64,000 nt of DNA from Cheilinus undulatus (taxonomy: Eukaryota > Chordata > Actinopteri > Labriformes > Labridae). The position numbers and the translations under genes are program-made. The stretch lies in contig NC_054870.1 of NCBI RefSeq assembly GCF_018320785.1, positions 3,477,199 through 3,541,198 of the forward strand. Reading direction: 5' to 3'. Positions within the stretch are counted from its first letter, which is position 1, and each line of letters opens with the position of its first letter. This document shows, piece by piece, positions 1-10,430 of the stretch. The notes beneath the pieces were generated by a model. It ran no database searches and was not told the origin of the DNA. It saw nothing but the letters and a program-made list of their open reading frames with translations.

Positions 1-100
1 TATATGTTTATTTGTTTTACGGTCTTTTACTGTTGCTATTTGACAGTCTTTTGCCGTATTTTCTACGGACATTTTTTACAGTGTAGGTAATCTCAGGAAA
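1..100. repeat. Fragment of an interspersed DNA repeat at the window edge
   Basis: AT-rich sequence with recurring ACGGTC, ACAGTC and CCGTA-type words that ends in TTTTTACAGTGTAG. This resembles the subterminal sequence of short non-autonomous fish DNA repeats, but only one end lies in the window, so the family cannot be settled. Nothing recognisable is seen from 100 to 254. Confidence 0.3.
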
Positions 101-254
101 GAGTCAGTAGTCTGGTCTAACACCAGAACTGATCTCTGTCAGAGTTTCAGCTAAACTAACAGTAAATAAAACAGTTTAGATATACCTAGATACCTACTTA
201 GACCTATCTAGACCAACTACTGCATTGTCCATTTACATCACTGTTAGAGTTGAC

Positions 255-412
255 AGAGATTGTGCTTTTATTATGAAAGGTAGGACCCCTCCACCAGAGA
301 TTGTGCTTTTATTGTGAAAGGTAGGACCCTTTCCATCAGAGATTGTGCTTTTATTGTGAAAGATAGGACCCCTCCACCAGAGGTTGTGCTTTTATTGTGA
401 AAGGTAGGATCC
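255..412. repeat. 41-42 bp minisatellite, about 3.9 copies
   Basis: Copies start at 255, 296, 338 and 379. Each begins AGAGATTGTGCTTTTATT and contains a GGTAGGACCC core. Copies differ at only a few positions. The array sits immediately upstream of the first tektin-like exon. Confidence 0.85.
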
Positions 413-457
413 CTGTTTTTCTGTCCACCTGTCAGAGAAGCAGGACCTGCAGGAACC

Positions 458-2853
458 ATGTCAGCCCAACACAGCAGCATCTATCAGGAAGAGGAACGAA
501 CCATGAGAACCATGGAGACCATGAGGAACCACAGCGAGCGGTTCAGGACTCAGTGCTCCCAGATGATCCGGGACAAGGACCGAGTCTCTCGACTCCTGCA
601 GAGTGACCACACCAAGAAGCTGGATAAGTGGGGAAGCAGCCTGTTTGGAGAAGTACAGGGTAAAGAACGATGACTAACCTCTTGTTTAATTCTGCTTCTG
701 CTCAGACCAGCGGCTCAGAGACATCCAGGTTGTCCAGAAGGATCTGGAGCTCAGACTGGAGGAGATCCAGGTGGGGATCCAAGACCTCCAAGAGCTGCAG
801 AGCAGAGTGGCCAAAGCCCTGCAGGCCAGCAAAGAGATGCGCAGCATCACCATCCTGTGTCTGCTGGAGAGGTGAGGCTCCACGCCATACAGCACATTCT
901 AGGGTCAAGGTCCCCACCAAATCCACCAAGAACCAGGAAACAAGGGCTGAAATCCTTCTGTGGGTCTCTTTAAGGGGTCACATGATTAGTCCTTTGGTTC
1001 TATGACAGTCCAGAGACAGTACCAGGCTAACCCTAGCTCCAAACTCAGACCAACATGACCAGCTCCTTTTGGAGGATCCTCAGCTGTTCCCAGACCTGGT
1101 GGATTAGGAATCCCTCCAGCTCTGGGTCTGCCCTGAGGGCTCCTACCAGTTAGACATGCCGAGAAGACCACCACAGACAGGAGAACAGAAGGATCCTGAT
1201 CAGATGTCTGATCAGCTAATATTTTTTCTTTGTGTCTTAGGTTGAAGCACGTCCCATTGGACGATTGTATTGACAACTTGGACCGAGAGCTGATGAAGGA
1301 GAGAGAGATCAGTGAAGGAGTGGAGGCTGTCCTTCAGTGAGTGTCTGAGCAGATCACTGAGCATATCCGGGAATAAAGCCGTCCGAGGTTTCTCTGCCTG
1401 TACCTCCTTCACACCTGTAGGAGGATCGCTCTCAGAAACATGCTACTTCCTGTTCCAGATTAAACCACTCAGCCCAGTACTACCTGGAGCGGGACCTGAA
1501 GGGGAAGCTCTTTGCTCACACCATCGATCAGTCCTGTGTCGAAATCACCACCCATTCCTCCAATCAGCCTCAGGATGCCAAAAACACACCAGCCACCATG
1601 ACAGGGTAAACCATAACAGGAAATGTGAAAGGGATCTAAAGTTCATTTTTAAATTAGTCAGATTCCCTAAACCTGTCCTCAGTGACAGAAAAGAGACAAA
1701 GAGATGATGATAAAGATGGTTTCAAACTAACTCAAGCCAGAGTTTGATTTAGAATCTATTTTAAAATATCCATAATTATTGAAGTGTTTAGCTCAGATTT
1801 TCTGGTTTTATAAATATCTGTGTCAGTTTGTTGGTGACTTCGGAGCAGTGGGAGGATATTTCCAACGTCCTCATGGTCAGTGCAGAGCAGCATAAGACTA
1901 AGTCACTGACCATCCGCGCCCTGGTGGACTCACTTCTGGTTTAAACAGCGGCGGACATGCAGATGCAGCTCCAAGCCACAACCAGGGACTTCCAGCTGAA
2001 CATCCAGGCCCTCCGATCAGCCAAAATCCAGATGGAGGATCTGCTGGCAAAGGTCAAGAGCTGATTTAGAGGTTAAGGATAAACTGCTGCTCTGATTGGC
2101 TGATTTAGTGGTTAAGGTTAAACTGATGCTCTGATTGGCTGATTTAGTGGTTAAGGTTAAACTGATGCTCTGCTAACATTAAGAAGTGAGTTTAGAAAAC
2201 ACAGACTTTAATGTGAAAGGATGAGGAAACATCTGTTTGAAATATGATTAAAGTTTGACATTACTGCGTTTTTAACCGAGGGTTAACAGAGAGCTCCAGA
2301 ATATTCCTCAACAGCAGGAGGGAACTGAAACATTAAAATAGGAGCGACAGGGCTTCAGTAGTCTGGAGGTTCTAACCCACACCCCCGTGTTCACAGACCG
2401 TTATCCTAGAGAACGGTGGCTCCTGTCCCATATCAATACCCCGTATCTCTGTCTTATCCAAGTTTGTGACTGTCCTGTGTCTGCAGAGGCCAAAAGGTCA
2501 GAAATCCTCATGAAAAGGTGGTCATACCAGCAGAAACATCAGTTTGAGTGATGTCCAGATTAACTGACTGGAAACAGCTGACCTTCAGTGATATATTCCC
2601 CTCTTCTTCTAATAAAGCCTGATTTGTTTTGTTGACTGTTAACCTCAAAGATCGAGTGGTTAACGTGGCGTCTCTCTGTCTCTGAACCCATAGGCTCCAT
2701 GAGGCCGTGGCCCGCTCAGAGGATGAGCCCAGCGCCGTGATTCGCTGCCACCTGGAGCTGCAGGAAAGCATCGAGCAAAAGACAAACTTTCTGTACATCA
2801 ATGAGGTCATCTGCGCCCAGCACAGGAAGTCCATGACCGTGCACAGCTATTAA
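458..2853 (+). pseudogene. Tektin-family gene (TEKT1-like), probably a pseudogene
   Basis: Tektins are coiled-coil filament proteins inside the doublet microtubules of cilia and sperm flagella. Exons that join in phase are 458-623, 706-871, 1241-1336, 1459-1605, 1827-2052 and 2694-2853 (TAA at 2851). The encoded pieces follow TEKT1 order: a helical N-terminus, KKLDQRL across exons 1-2, LDRELMKEREI in exon 3, YYLERDLKGKL in exon 4, SLTIRALVDSLL in exon 5, and FLYINEVICAQHRKSM near the C-terminus. Three lesions are seen. The donor after exon 1 reads ATAAGT instead of GTAAGT (624). Exon 5 has an in-frame TAA at 1942-1944 where tektins carry a glutamine. The exon that should hold the RPNVELCRD signature is only a degenerate trace near 2362-2400. 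A polyadenylation signal AATAAA lies at 2864. The family call is firm; TEKT1 over other tektins is inferred from local similarity. A sequencing error could explain one lesion but hardly all three. Confidence 0.7.
2060..2175. repeat. 39-bp tandem repeat, 3 copies
   Basis: Three head-to-tail copies of a unit starting GCTGATTTAG and ending GCTCTGATTG, in an intron of the tektin-like pseudogene just after exon 5. The last copy diverges at its end. Confidence 0.8.
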
Positions 2854-2863
2854 GAGTTTCATG

Positions 2864-2869
2864 AATAAA
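2864..2869 (+). terminator. Polyadenylation signal of the tektin-like gene
   Basis: AATAAA eleven bases after the final TAA codon of the tektin-like reading frame. The short spacing is plausible for a compact 3' end. Confidence 0.4.
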
Positions 2870-3038
2870 TGCATAGATCTGTGTCAGCATGTCAGATGTG
2901 TTAGTCTGTTCAAGAGACTTTACCTGTGCTGTCCTCCGTTTGTTTGACTCTGACTGCTGGATGAATTCTCTGACACATTTATGAAAGAACAAAAATGAAA
3001 CCTCTGTATGAGCAGCAGAAACACACACGTCCTAAAAG

Positions 3039-3143
3039 TCCACCTCAGACCAGAGACCACCTCAGACCGGAGACCAGAGTCCACCTCAGACCAGAGACCA
3101 GAGTCCACCTCAGACCAGAGACCAGAGTCCACCTCAGACCAGA
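3039..3143. repeat. 24-bp minisatellite, about 4.5 copies
   Basis: Unit TCCACCTCAGACCAGAGACC followed by AGAG. It abuts the broken 3' end of the LINE fragment at 3144, so the junction may mark a recombination or deletion endpoint. Confidence 0.8.
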
Positions 3144-3917
3144 TGCCTCTTTGAATTTGTCTGAATAATACTTTTTTTTTTTGGCTGTTCTAAGAATGTG
3201 ATTACATTTATTTTTGTAGGTTTTATATTTGTTCAGACATGTCGGGTTGGTTGGATATTTTTTATACAATTTATTCTTTTTCTTTGATGATTTTTGGAGC
3301 CCGAGGTGAACCAGGGGTTGCACGATACCTTGTTATTGGTGTGTTTTTTCGAGGTTAATGGGAAACATTTGTTGAAAACGGACTTCAAGGACTGGGTGAA
3401 TTCTAGATATGCCAAGTTTGCATCCGTTTTGGAATAGACATTTTCGTTAATGTAACAACATATTTTTTAAGATATTGATGTTTTTATCATTATATTTTCG
3501 ATAGGTTATATGTGTAACCTGTTTCTTGGTGGCTTGGCTGCCCATGTCTGATAGTTGAAATATTGGAAAATGATCTGATATGTCTGTATATAGTACACCT
3601 GAGATGATTACTTTGTTAATTGAGTTTGTCATTATATTATCTATTAATGTTGCAGATTTATCAGCTACTCTAGTGAGATTATTTATAATAGGAATAAAAT
3701 AATTGGAATATAAGTTATTAAGGAAGTTTTGTGTTTGTAAGTTAGTTTCAGTGTTAAGGAGATTAATGTTGAAGTCACCAAGTAAGTAGCATATTTTATT
3801 TTCCCTACTCACTTTATCTAGGGTATCTGCCATAATGTCATTAAATTCATCAATGGAAATATCTGGTGGACGATAAACGCAGCCGACTATAATTTTTTTT
3901 GTATTTGCTGATGCAGT
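3144..3917 (-). mobile_element. LINE fragment, second half of the endonuclease domain and linker
   Basis: On the - strand this encodes the later part of an APE-type endonuclease of a non-LTR retrotransposon. YRPPD lies just before 3833, then GDFNI, TLIDNIMTN and DISDHFPI, where the DH pair is the typical catalytic SDH-like motif. A linker with NPWFTSG and AKKKKYYSDKF follows. It stops before any reverse transcriptase. It continues the fragment at 7584-7990 across the Gypsy insertion. Frameshifts are present. The type (CR1/L2/Rex1-like) is a guess from motif style. Confidence 0.75.
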
Positions 3918-3980
3918 TGTTGTGTGTGTGCGTGGCGGATGAACCCAGATGCGGAGTCAGGAGTAGTTTTAAGAGGTTTA

Positions 3981-6122
3981 TTATGCACAGGAAAAAAGGG
4001 GGGGAATCCAAGTGTCAAATCTTGCAGAATCTGGGACGAACAGGCGATCTGGAGGTCCAGTTCCAGGGTCAGGTTGTTGGTTCTGGGCCTGACGGACGAT
4101 GGATTGGATCTCCCAGATAGCTGCTTCAACAACACAGGTAGGTGGAATGATGAGATCAGGTTCCTCTGGGTCTCCAGAACCGGAGTCCCTCCGAGAGAGC
4201 GCATCTGGCTTGAGGTTTCTGGAGCCTGGTCTGTAGGACAACGTGAAGTTAAAACGGCTTAGGAAGAGAGCCCAGCGAGCCTGGCGTGGGTTCAACCGCC
4301 GGGCCGATCTAAGGTAAGCCAAATTCTTGTGATCAGTCCAAATTAAAAAGGGGTGGCTGGTGCCCTCCAGCCAGTGCCTCCACTCTTGCAGGGCCCACAC
4401 AACAGCCAGCAACTCTCGGTTACCCACATCATAGTTCCTCTCTGCAGGTGACAAACGACGGGAGAAAAAGGCACAGGGATGCAGTCTCTGAGTCTCTGGG
4501 TTCTTTTGGGAGAGGACAGCCCCCACCCCCGTGTCGGAGGCGTCCACCTCCATGACAAACTGGAGAGAAGGGTTGGGATGCTTGAGCACAGGAGCTGAAG
4601 TGAAAAGAGTCTTAAGTTTGGAGAAAGCCTCCTCAGCCTCCGGATTCCACCTAAAGGGGGCGCTAACTGAGGTAAGACGGGTGAGGGGAGCTGCCACCTT
4701 ACTGTAGTCCCTAATAAACCTGCGATAGAAGTTAGCGAACCCTAAAAACCTCTGTAACTCTTTGCGGGAGGAGGGAGTGGGCCACTCGATGACCGCTTGG
4801 ATCTTGGCAGGGTCTGGCTGAAGTTGGCCTTGTGCAATAACATAACCTAAGAAGTTGACCGAGGGGGAGTGGAACTCGCACTTCCCAGGTTTCACATAAA
4901 GTTTGTTTTCTAAAAGTCTCTGCAAGACTAACCGGACGTGCTGTTGATGCTCTAGCAGGGTGCGGGAGAAAATAAGAATGTCGTCAAGATAAACAAACAC
5001 AAATCTGTTGAGCATGTCACGGAGCACATCGTTAATAATCGCCTGGAAGACGGCTGGAGCGTTAGTTAAACCGAAGGGCATTACCAAATACTCGAAGTGT
5101 CCGACAGGAGTGTTAAATGCCGTCTTCCATTCATCTCCCTCTTTAATACGGATGAGATGGTAAGCATTGCGAAGGTCAAGCTTAGTGAAAATCTGCGCGG
5201 AGCACTGGGGCTCGAACGAGGGGTCAATGAGAGGAAGAGAGTATTTATTCTTAACGGTGATGTTGTTAAGACCCCGAAAATCGATACAGGGCCTAAGAGA
5301 GGCATCCTTCTTTTTAACAAAGAAGAAACCTGCTCCTAACGGCGAGGAAGAGGGCCGAATCAACCAAGCCAAGGAGTCCTGAATATACGTCTCCATGGCT
5401 TCCTTCTCGGGGCGTGAGAGATTGTAGAGCCGACTACTGGGCAAGGGGGCGCCAGGGAGCAAGTCTATAGAGCAATCATATGGTCGATGCGGGGGGAGAG
5501 ATATGGCCAGCTCCTTGCTGAAAACGGGCGCCAAATCATGGTATTCAGCTGGGACACCAGTAAGGTCAGGCTGACAGGGGGCGACTCTAGGGCAAGAAGA
5601 GAACGGATTGGCTGAACGGAGACAATGTGAATGACAGTGGACGCTCCAATTAGTGATGGAGGCCGTCTTACAGTTAATTTGAGGATTGTGCATCTGTAAC
5701 CAGGGGAGACCGAGAACTATGGGAGAGTGAGGAGACGGGATAACAAAAAAGGAAATATCCTCGCGGTGATTACCCGAGATTATGAGAGTGAGGGGGGCGG
5801 TACGATGAGTCACTCTCGTGAGAACTCTGCCATCTAAGGCAGTAACAGTTTTGGGAGAATCTAGAGGCTCGAGGGGAATTTGAAGTTGATTAGCCAATTC
5901 GTCTTGAATAAAGTTGTCATCTGTGCCGGAGTCTATGAGAACCTGAAGAGGGAGCGAGTTCCGCCCCCAGAGAAGGCAGGAGGGGACAGTGATATGAGGG
6001 GGAGAGCTAGGAGTGGAAGAGGTGTGGCTCACTAGTGCGCCCTCTGTCACTAGTGAGCCTGGTCTTTTGGCGTAGAAGGGCAGGAAGCTAGAAAATGACC
6101 TGATTGACCACAGTAAATGCAC
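3981..6122 (-). CDS. pol: Pol polyprotein of the Gypsy element: protease, RT, RNase H; integrase lost
   Basis: This frame encodes the enzymes that copy the element RNA into DNA. In order it shows an aspartic protease ([12 protein letters not shown], near residue 60), reverse transcriptase with the YLDD active site ([11 protein letters not shown]), and RNase H with a TDHKNL stretch and the typical [15 protein letters not shown] end. Integrase should follow, but after a few residues the frame runs through a deletion junction near 4016 into LTR sequence (TWIPPLF) and stops at an LTR TAA. Pol overlaps gag by 73 nt and is in the -1 frame relative to it, as in PEG10/sushi-type elements, so it would be made by -1 frameshifting. 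I see no perfect slippery heptamer in the overlap. The 713 codons are uninterrupted, which suggests a fairly young copy. Confidence 0.88.
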   Translation of the reverse strand: MHLLWSIRSFSSFLPFYAKRPGSLVTEGALVSHTSSTPSSPPHITVPSCLLWGRNSLPLQVLIDSGTDDNFIQDELANQLQIPLEPLDSPKTVTALDGRVLTRVTHRTAPLTLIISGNHREDISFFVIPSPHSPIVLGLPWLQMHNPQINCKTASITNWSVHCHSHCLRSANPFSSCPRVAPCQPDLTGVPAEYHDLAPVFSKELAISLPPHRPYDCSIDLLPGAPLPSSRLYNLSRPEKEAMETYIQDSLAWLIRPSSSPLGAGFFFVKKKDASLRPCIDFRGLNNITVKNKYSLPLIDPSFEPQCSAQIFTKLDLRNAYHLIRIKEGDEWKTAFNTPVGHFEYLVMPFGLTNAPAVFQAIINDVLRDMLNRFVFVYLDDILIFSRTLLEHQQHVRLVLQRLLENKLYVKPGKCEFHSPSVNFLGYVIAQGQLQPDPAKIQAVIEWPTPSSRKELQRFLGFANFYRRFIRDYSKVAAPLTRLTSVSAPFRWNPEAEEAFSKLKTLFTSAPVLKHPNPSLQFVMEVDASDTGVGAVLSQKNPETQRLHPCAFFSRRLSPAERNYDVGNRELLAVVWALQEWRHWLEGTSHPFLIWTDHKNLAYLRSARRLNPRQARWALFLSRFNFTLSYRPGSRNLKPDALSRRDSGSGDPEEPDLIIPPTCVVEAAIWEIQSIVRQAQNQQPDPGTGPPDRLFVPDSARFDTWIPPLFSCA

Positions 6123-7060
6123 AGTCTAAGATTTATCCTTCTCTGGCGTTCTCCGGGACTGAGTCTGGCTCTACCTAACTGCATGGGTTCAGAGAGAGGG
6201 GAGCTGGGCGGAGAAACATTAGCCTTGGGAGTTATAGGGATGGGTGAAGGGGTTTGGGCAACAGAGGGAGCCACCTGATGGGGTTTAGACTGTCGCTTCT
6301 CTCGTTGTCTCTCCCTCAACCTGTTGTCTATCCTAATGGTTAGAGAAATCAAGGACTCTAGTGAATCTGGCTCATCCCGAGAGGCTAATTCATCCTTAAG
6401 TTCATCGGATAAACTCCTCAAAAATATGCCTTTGAGCTCTGTCTCCCCCCATCCACTCTCAGAGGCTAAAATACGAAAATCTACAGAGAATTCTGCGGCT
6501 GACTGGGAACCCTGAGAAAGGGAAAATAATCTCTTGGCTGCTTCCTGTCCCTGCAGGGGGTGGTCAAAAACACAAATTAACTTAGCGGAAAAGATAGAAA
6601 AAGAGGCTAACAAAGGGGACTTCTTCTCCCATAAACTAGTGGCCCAGCGTGAGGCCTTACCATGCTGGAGACTAATGACATAAGCTATCTTGGCTCTATC
6701 TGAGGGATAGCTGCTAGGCTGCTGGTCAAAAACTAAAGAGCATCTTAACAAAAAACTACTGGCTGACCCAATCTCACCAGCGAAAAACTCAGGCTGAGGT
6801 ACATAAGGCTCTTTCAAGGAAGGAGGGGAAGGAGAAGCAGATGCTGAGGGATTAGCGGTGGCATTACTCACAGAGGTGGGATCAGGAGGTGCGCAGGGAG
6901 GCTGAGAGAGTGACTGCAGGTGGTCGGAAAGGGTGGAGACTTGGGTGCTGAGGCCTTGCAGGGATTTCATGATTCCGGTGAGCATGCCTTCGTGTTGTCC
7001 TAGGCGCTGTCCTTGTTGTATGATGGCTGTCTTGATGGGGTCCAAATCCGCTGGGTCCAT
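6050..7060 (-). CDS. gag: Gag protein of the Gypsy element
   Basis: Structural capsid/nucleocapsid protein of 336 residues. The start [10 protein letters not shown] follows the 5' LTR by 18 bases. A helical/coiled region ([12 protein letters not shown]) is followed by a proline/serine-rich linker, a capsid-like domain ([22 protein letters not shown]) and one C-terminal CCHC zinc knuckle ([14 protein letters not shown]) for RNA binding. The layout is that of sushi-ichi Gag, the source of mammalian PEG10/RTL genes. The frame is intact. Confidence 0.88.
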   Translation of the reverse strand: MDPADLDPIKTAIIQQGQRLGQHEGMLTGIMKSLQGLSTQVSTLSDHLQSLSQPPCAPPDPTSVSNATANPSASASPSPPSLKEPYVPQPEFFAGEIGSASSFLLRCSLVFDQQPSSYPSDRAKIAYVISLQHGKASRWATSLWEKKSPLLASFSIFSAKLICVFDHPLQGQEAAKRLFSLSQGSQSAAEFSVDFRILASESGWGETELKGIFLRSLSDELKDELASRDEPDSLESLISLTIRIDNRLRERQREKRQSKPHQVAPSVAQTPSPIPITPKANVSPPSSPLSEPMQLGRARLSPGERQRRINLRLCIYCGQSGHFLASCPSTPKDQAH

Positions 7061-7078
7061 GGTTTGGCCAGAGTTTAC

Positions 7079-7578
7079 TGTTGTGTGTGTGCGTGGTGGA
7101 TGAACCCAGATGCAGAGTCGGGAGCAGTTTTAAGAGGTTTATTATGCACAGGAAAAAAGGGGGGGAATCCAAGTGTCCGGAGAGTGAGGGGAAATCTTCG
7201 TGGGTGAGAGTGCTGGAGCCGAGCTGCTGGTGAGCGGTGAGTGAGGCACTGGAAAAGAGGAGAGACACGTTAGTAACGAAGCCACAGGTAAGTACTGGAA
7301 TTAATCAAAGAATTACGAGAATACTGAGCCGAGCGCTGGAGCTTTACCACAGGGAGTAAAGAGCGAAACTCTGGCACTGCAGAGAGCTTCCAGGCGTCTC
7401 TTGAAGGTGAGTCGTGATGAGTGATTAACCGCAGGTGTGAGTACTCTCCGCAGCGCCGTGGGGGGATGGTGAACCTCAGGGAAAGCAGTGACAAGTTACC
7501 AGCAACGAGGCCGGTTCCCGGAAACCGGAAACCGGAAGTCCACAAAAAATAAAATGAACTTTCAAAGTAACCATGACA
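7079..7578 (-). repeat. 5' LTR of the Gypsy element
   Basis: 500 bp with TGTCATGG at its 5' end and CACACAACA at its 3' end. It contains the polyadenylation word AATAAA (- strand, near 7136-7145). It aligns loosely at its start and in length (500 against 499 bp) with the LTR at 10431-10929, so the two elements are relatives but not the same subfamily. Confidence 0.85.
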
Positions 7579-7583
7579 GCAGT

Positions 7584-7990
7584 GACTTCAAGAAAGATTG
7601 ATTCAATATTAGCACCCTCTGAGTGGAGTGCTAAATCTGCTCTTTGTATGAAATCATAGTCCTTTCGGATATATATAACCACCCCACCCCCTGCTTTGTT
7701 ATCTCTAGTGAGATGCACAGATTTGTACTGGGGAAGTTCATATTGAGGTGTCATGTCTCTGGATAACCATGTTTCTGTGAGAGCAATAATGGAGAAATTG
7801 TGGTTGAGAGTTGAAAGGAAATGACAGAGATTGTCGTAGTTTTTTCGGAGACTCCAAGTGTTAAGGTGGAAGGTAGAAAATAGGCTATTGCTCGATTGGT
7901 AGTTCTTCATAAGATTATTGAACTGATTTTCGTTAAAATATCTACATGGTTCTTTCATGTGGTTATTGCAGTTTGTGTCTGGGTCACGAT
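7584..7990 (-). mobile_element. LINE fragment, first half of the endonuclease domain
   Basis: Encodes the N-terminal endonuclease half: FHLNTWSL, then IIALTETWLS with the catalytic glutamate, and GGGVVIYIR. The frame runs without a stop out of the homeobox exon, which shows insertion into that exon. The exact junction is uncertain (about 7960-7995). Together with 3144-3917 it forms one LINE split by the Gypsy element. Confidence 0.8.
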
Positions 7991-9971
7991 GATCTAACTT
8001 TGTAGTTACAGGCTCATAGTAATCTAAATGTGAGATTGTTGTTGGCTGATGAAGTCCATACACATAACTGTAGTGGCCGTGTTCCTTCATGCCGGTGTAG
8101 GCTGGAGGATGCTGTCTGTAGTAGCAGGCTTCCTCCATCTCTTCCTTCACCTGGGCAGGGTAGGCAGGTGGAGGCCCCTGAGGAAGGCTCCTGCTAGTAT
8201 GAGGAGGAGACAGAGTGTTGTGGACGGGGCTGTCGGACTGCCACTGAGCTTTCTTTGCTCCTTTACACTTCAGAGTGTGAGCTCTTCTGTTCTGAAACCA
8301 CACCTGGACGACAGGAGAAGAAGAGAGCTCAGGTTAAAAATCAGGATATAGAAAATAAACACCTTTTTTCATTGTTAATCATTTTGTGAGCCATCAGACA
8401 GAGAGGGGCTCAGCTGTCAGAGCCTGTCTTACTGTCTATCTGTCAGCTGATAAAAACAGCCTGTGTCATCTTTACAGATAGAGAAATAAAGAGATAGACT
8501 GATAGTTAACCTGCAGGTCTGTGCAGGATGTGGTTGAACACATAGTCCTCTAATGATAAGGCATGCACAGAGAAAAGACTCAAACAAAAAACGCAAACAC
8601 ACAATTCAGTTTAATTCAAAAAATTTTATTTATTTATTTGTCCCGGGGGGGCAATTAAAGCACATAGAGCAGCAAATACAAGTACATAAGTAGGAATGTT
8701 CCTGGGCAACTAATTCCAAATATGAATGTTAAGAAAAACCTTAGAAAATTCAAAACTGAGCTCTATTTATGGTCATGGAATCACAGCATCAGTTATGAAA
8801 TTAGATTACTACAGGACTTGAGTTTTCCTTTTGGGTTACTGTTACATGCCTGTGCTTGCATACAACTCTATCTCTATTTTCTAGATCAAAATACAGACGA
8901 ACCATGCTGTTCTTACTAGAAGTTGCTGGTGCTATTTGTTCACTGTGCTTGTTTACATCCAGGCAGCAGAGCTTTAATGCAGCATGCAATAGCCATTGAC
9001 TGGAGCCATAGACTCCATAGAGCATTTGACCAGTATTACAGGCCTGAACTGATAACAAATTTTTATATTTAGTTCAACCAACTACTAATTTTGCTGCTGA
9101 CTCTTTTGGAATCTGACCTCAGTCATTTAGCCCGCACATCCCTATAGTAAAGCATACATAAGTCTAATTTATTCTACCAGACTTATCTGAAGTGCAACTC
9201 AGACTTATTTATATCATCATTTCTGGTCTCCAGGTACTGTTGCTATACCTGTATGCGTGACACCGGTAGCCCGGGGGTCTGGGACAGATTCTCCCGCAGG
9301 CTGATGCCTGGGTACGGGTCGGTCTGGAAGGTAGCTTGCAGCAGCTCCACATGGTCTTAGGAGAAGCTGGTTCTCTTCCTGCGGCTGGTGCTGTGAGAGG
9401 AGCCACTGCCAGAGGGTCAGACATCTTTGGAGGAGAGGAGAAGGGGGCAGGTTAGACATCACATATGGTCTGTAATAGTTTTAACTATTTTCTTCTAGTT
9501 TTCTCATAAATTTCTTGTTGCTATTACTCAATAAAAGGTATGTTATATATCCAATATGGCAGATGAAATACTTACAAATTGCAAAGTTGCAGCATGTTGA
9601 ATCTGGATACCAGTGAACGCATTCAAATACTCTTCCTATTTTAGCTTGTGTGGTTCTGGATCAGTAATATTTAAAGTAACATGCACAGTAAAACAATTTA
9701 GTTTATAAGAACCAAAAAGTTCAAGTGGCATCATGGGAAAAACAATTCATGCAAAAAGTTTCCTTAAAGCTGTCATGTCTGATTTTCTTATACATTCTTT
9801 GCAACACCAAACTTGGTTCTAAAATACATACCTGTAAGCCCACCTTTGTGTCAGCTTCATGCAATATACTTTCAAAACTTTTGCAGAAATCGAATGAAAA
9901 AGTTTGCTCTTTTAACTTTTCTCTGTTTATTTTGTCAAAGAAGTCTTACCGTTGCTGTTGTCCTTCCACAT
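7990..9971 (-). pseudogene. Mix/Sebox/Mxtx-type paired-like homeobox gene, probably a pseudogene
   Basis: A homeodomain transcription factor of the type acting in early fish endoderm/mesoderm. There are three - strand exons: 9971-9950 (ATG, then MWKDNSN), 9424-9249 (homeodomain helices 1-2) and from 8303 leftward (helix 3, WFQNRRAHTLK, then a proline/tyrosine-rich tail). Splice sites are GT-AG and the phases agree. The homeodomain begins RRKRTSFS and ends in the recognition helix across the exon 2/3 junction after SRIQ. The only frame that reads the homeodomain has two stops in exon 2: TGA at 9417-9419 and TAA at 9357-9359 (homeodomain N-terminal arm). The tail is replaced by a LINE near 7990. 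Family membership is firm; the choice among sebox, mxtx and mixl1 is not. A TATA-like promoter survives upstream. Confidence 0.72.
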
Positions 9972-10090
9972 GTCTGCAGCTGAGTGAATGAATGAATGAA
10001 TGAAGCTCTGACAGCAGCTGAGTGTACGTTGTTCACTGTGTTGCTCCTGTGTGACTCTCTGACTGTGTCCCCTGCTCCTGTCAGGTAGCT

Positions 10091-10098
10091 TTATATTG
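10091..10098 (-). promoter_or_regulatory. TATA-like box of the homeobox pseudogene
   Basis: On the - strand the sequence reads CAATATAAAGCTA about 120 bases upstream of the ATG at 9971, a normal spacing for a short 5' leader. The leader contains a (TTCA)n run near 9988-10003. Confidence 0.4.
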
Positions 10099-10253
10099 AT
10101 CACCTGAGACCCAGAAGGCCATGGTAAAAGCCTGGAAGAGGTACCCCCACCCTGTCTCCTCGTTATCACCTAATCTCTATGAAGTAGTGTGAAGGTCAGC
10201 GTTGACTACAAACCTCTGCAGGATGATTCTAAGACAAAAGAAAGGCTCATTGA

Positions 10254-10281
10254 TATATACATATATATATATATATATATA
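10254..10281. repeat. (TA)n microsatellite
   Basis: About 14 TA units between the homeobox remnant and the second Gypsy element. Confidence 0.85.
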
Positions 10282-10430
10282 AAACAGAACATATGCCTCT
10301 AAGATCATTAAGTAATGAATGAAAGTCAAAGTCCTGTGTTTCTGTCACACTAAAGGATGAAATGGCAAAGACACTCCAGTCACTTTACAAGTCAATTACT
10401 CTATAGATAATAAAATGGCAACACATGAAG

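Larger units (their letters stand above)
3918..7578 (-). mobile_element. Ty3/Gypsy LTR retrotransposon (sushi-like), internally deleted
   Basis: A 3,661-bp element on the - strand with TGT...ACA ends and a perfect 5-bp target duplication GCAGT (3913-3917 and 7579-7583). It is inserted in the LINE endonuclease fragment. The 5' LTR is 7079-7578 (500 bp). The 3' LTR survives only as 3918-4016 (99 bp, 4 mismatches to the other LTR). Gag and pol are long open frames. Most of integrase and the start of the 3' LTR are deleted, so the copy cannot integrate unaided. The gag N-terminus and the gag/pol arrangement match sushi-ichi-like metaviruses. Confidence 0.9.
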
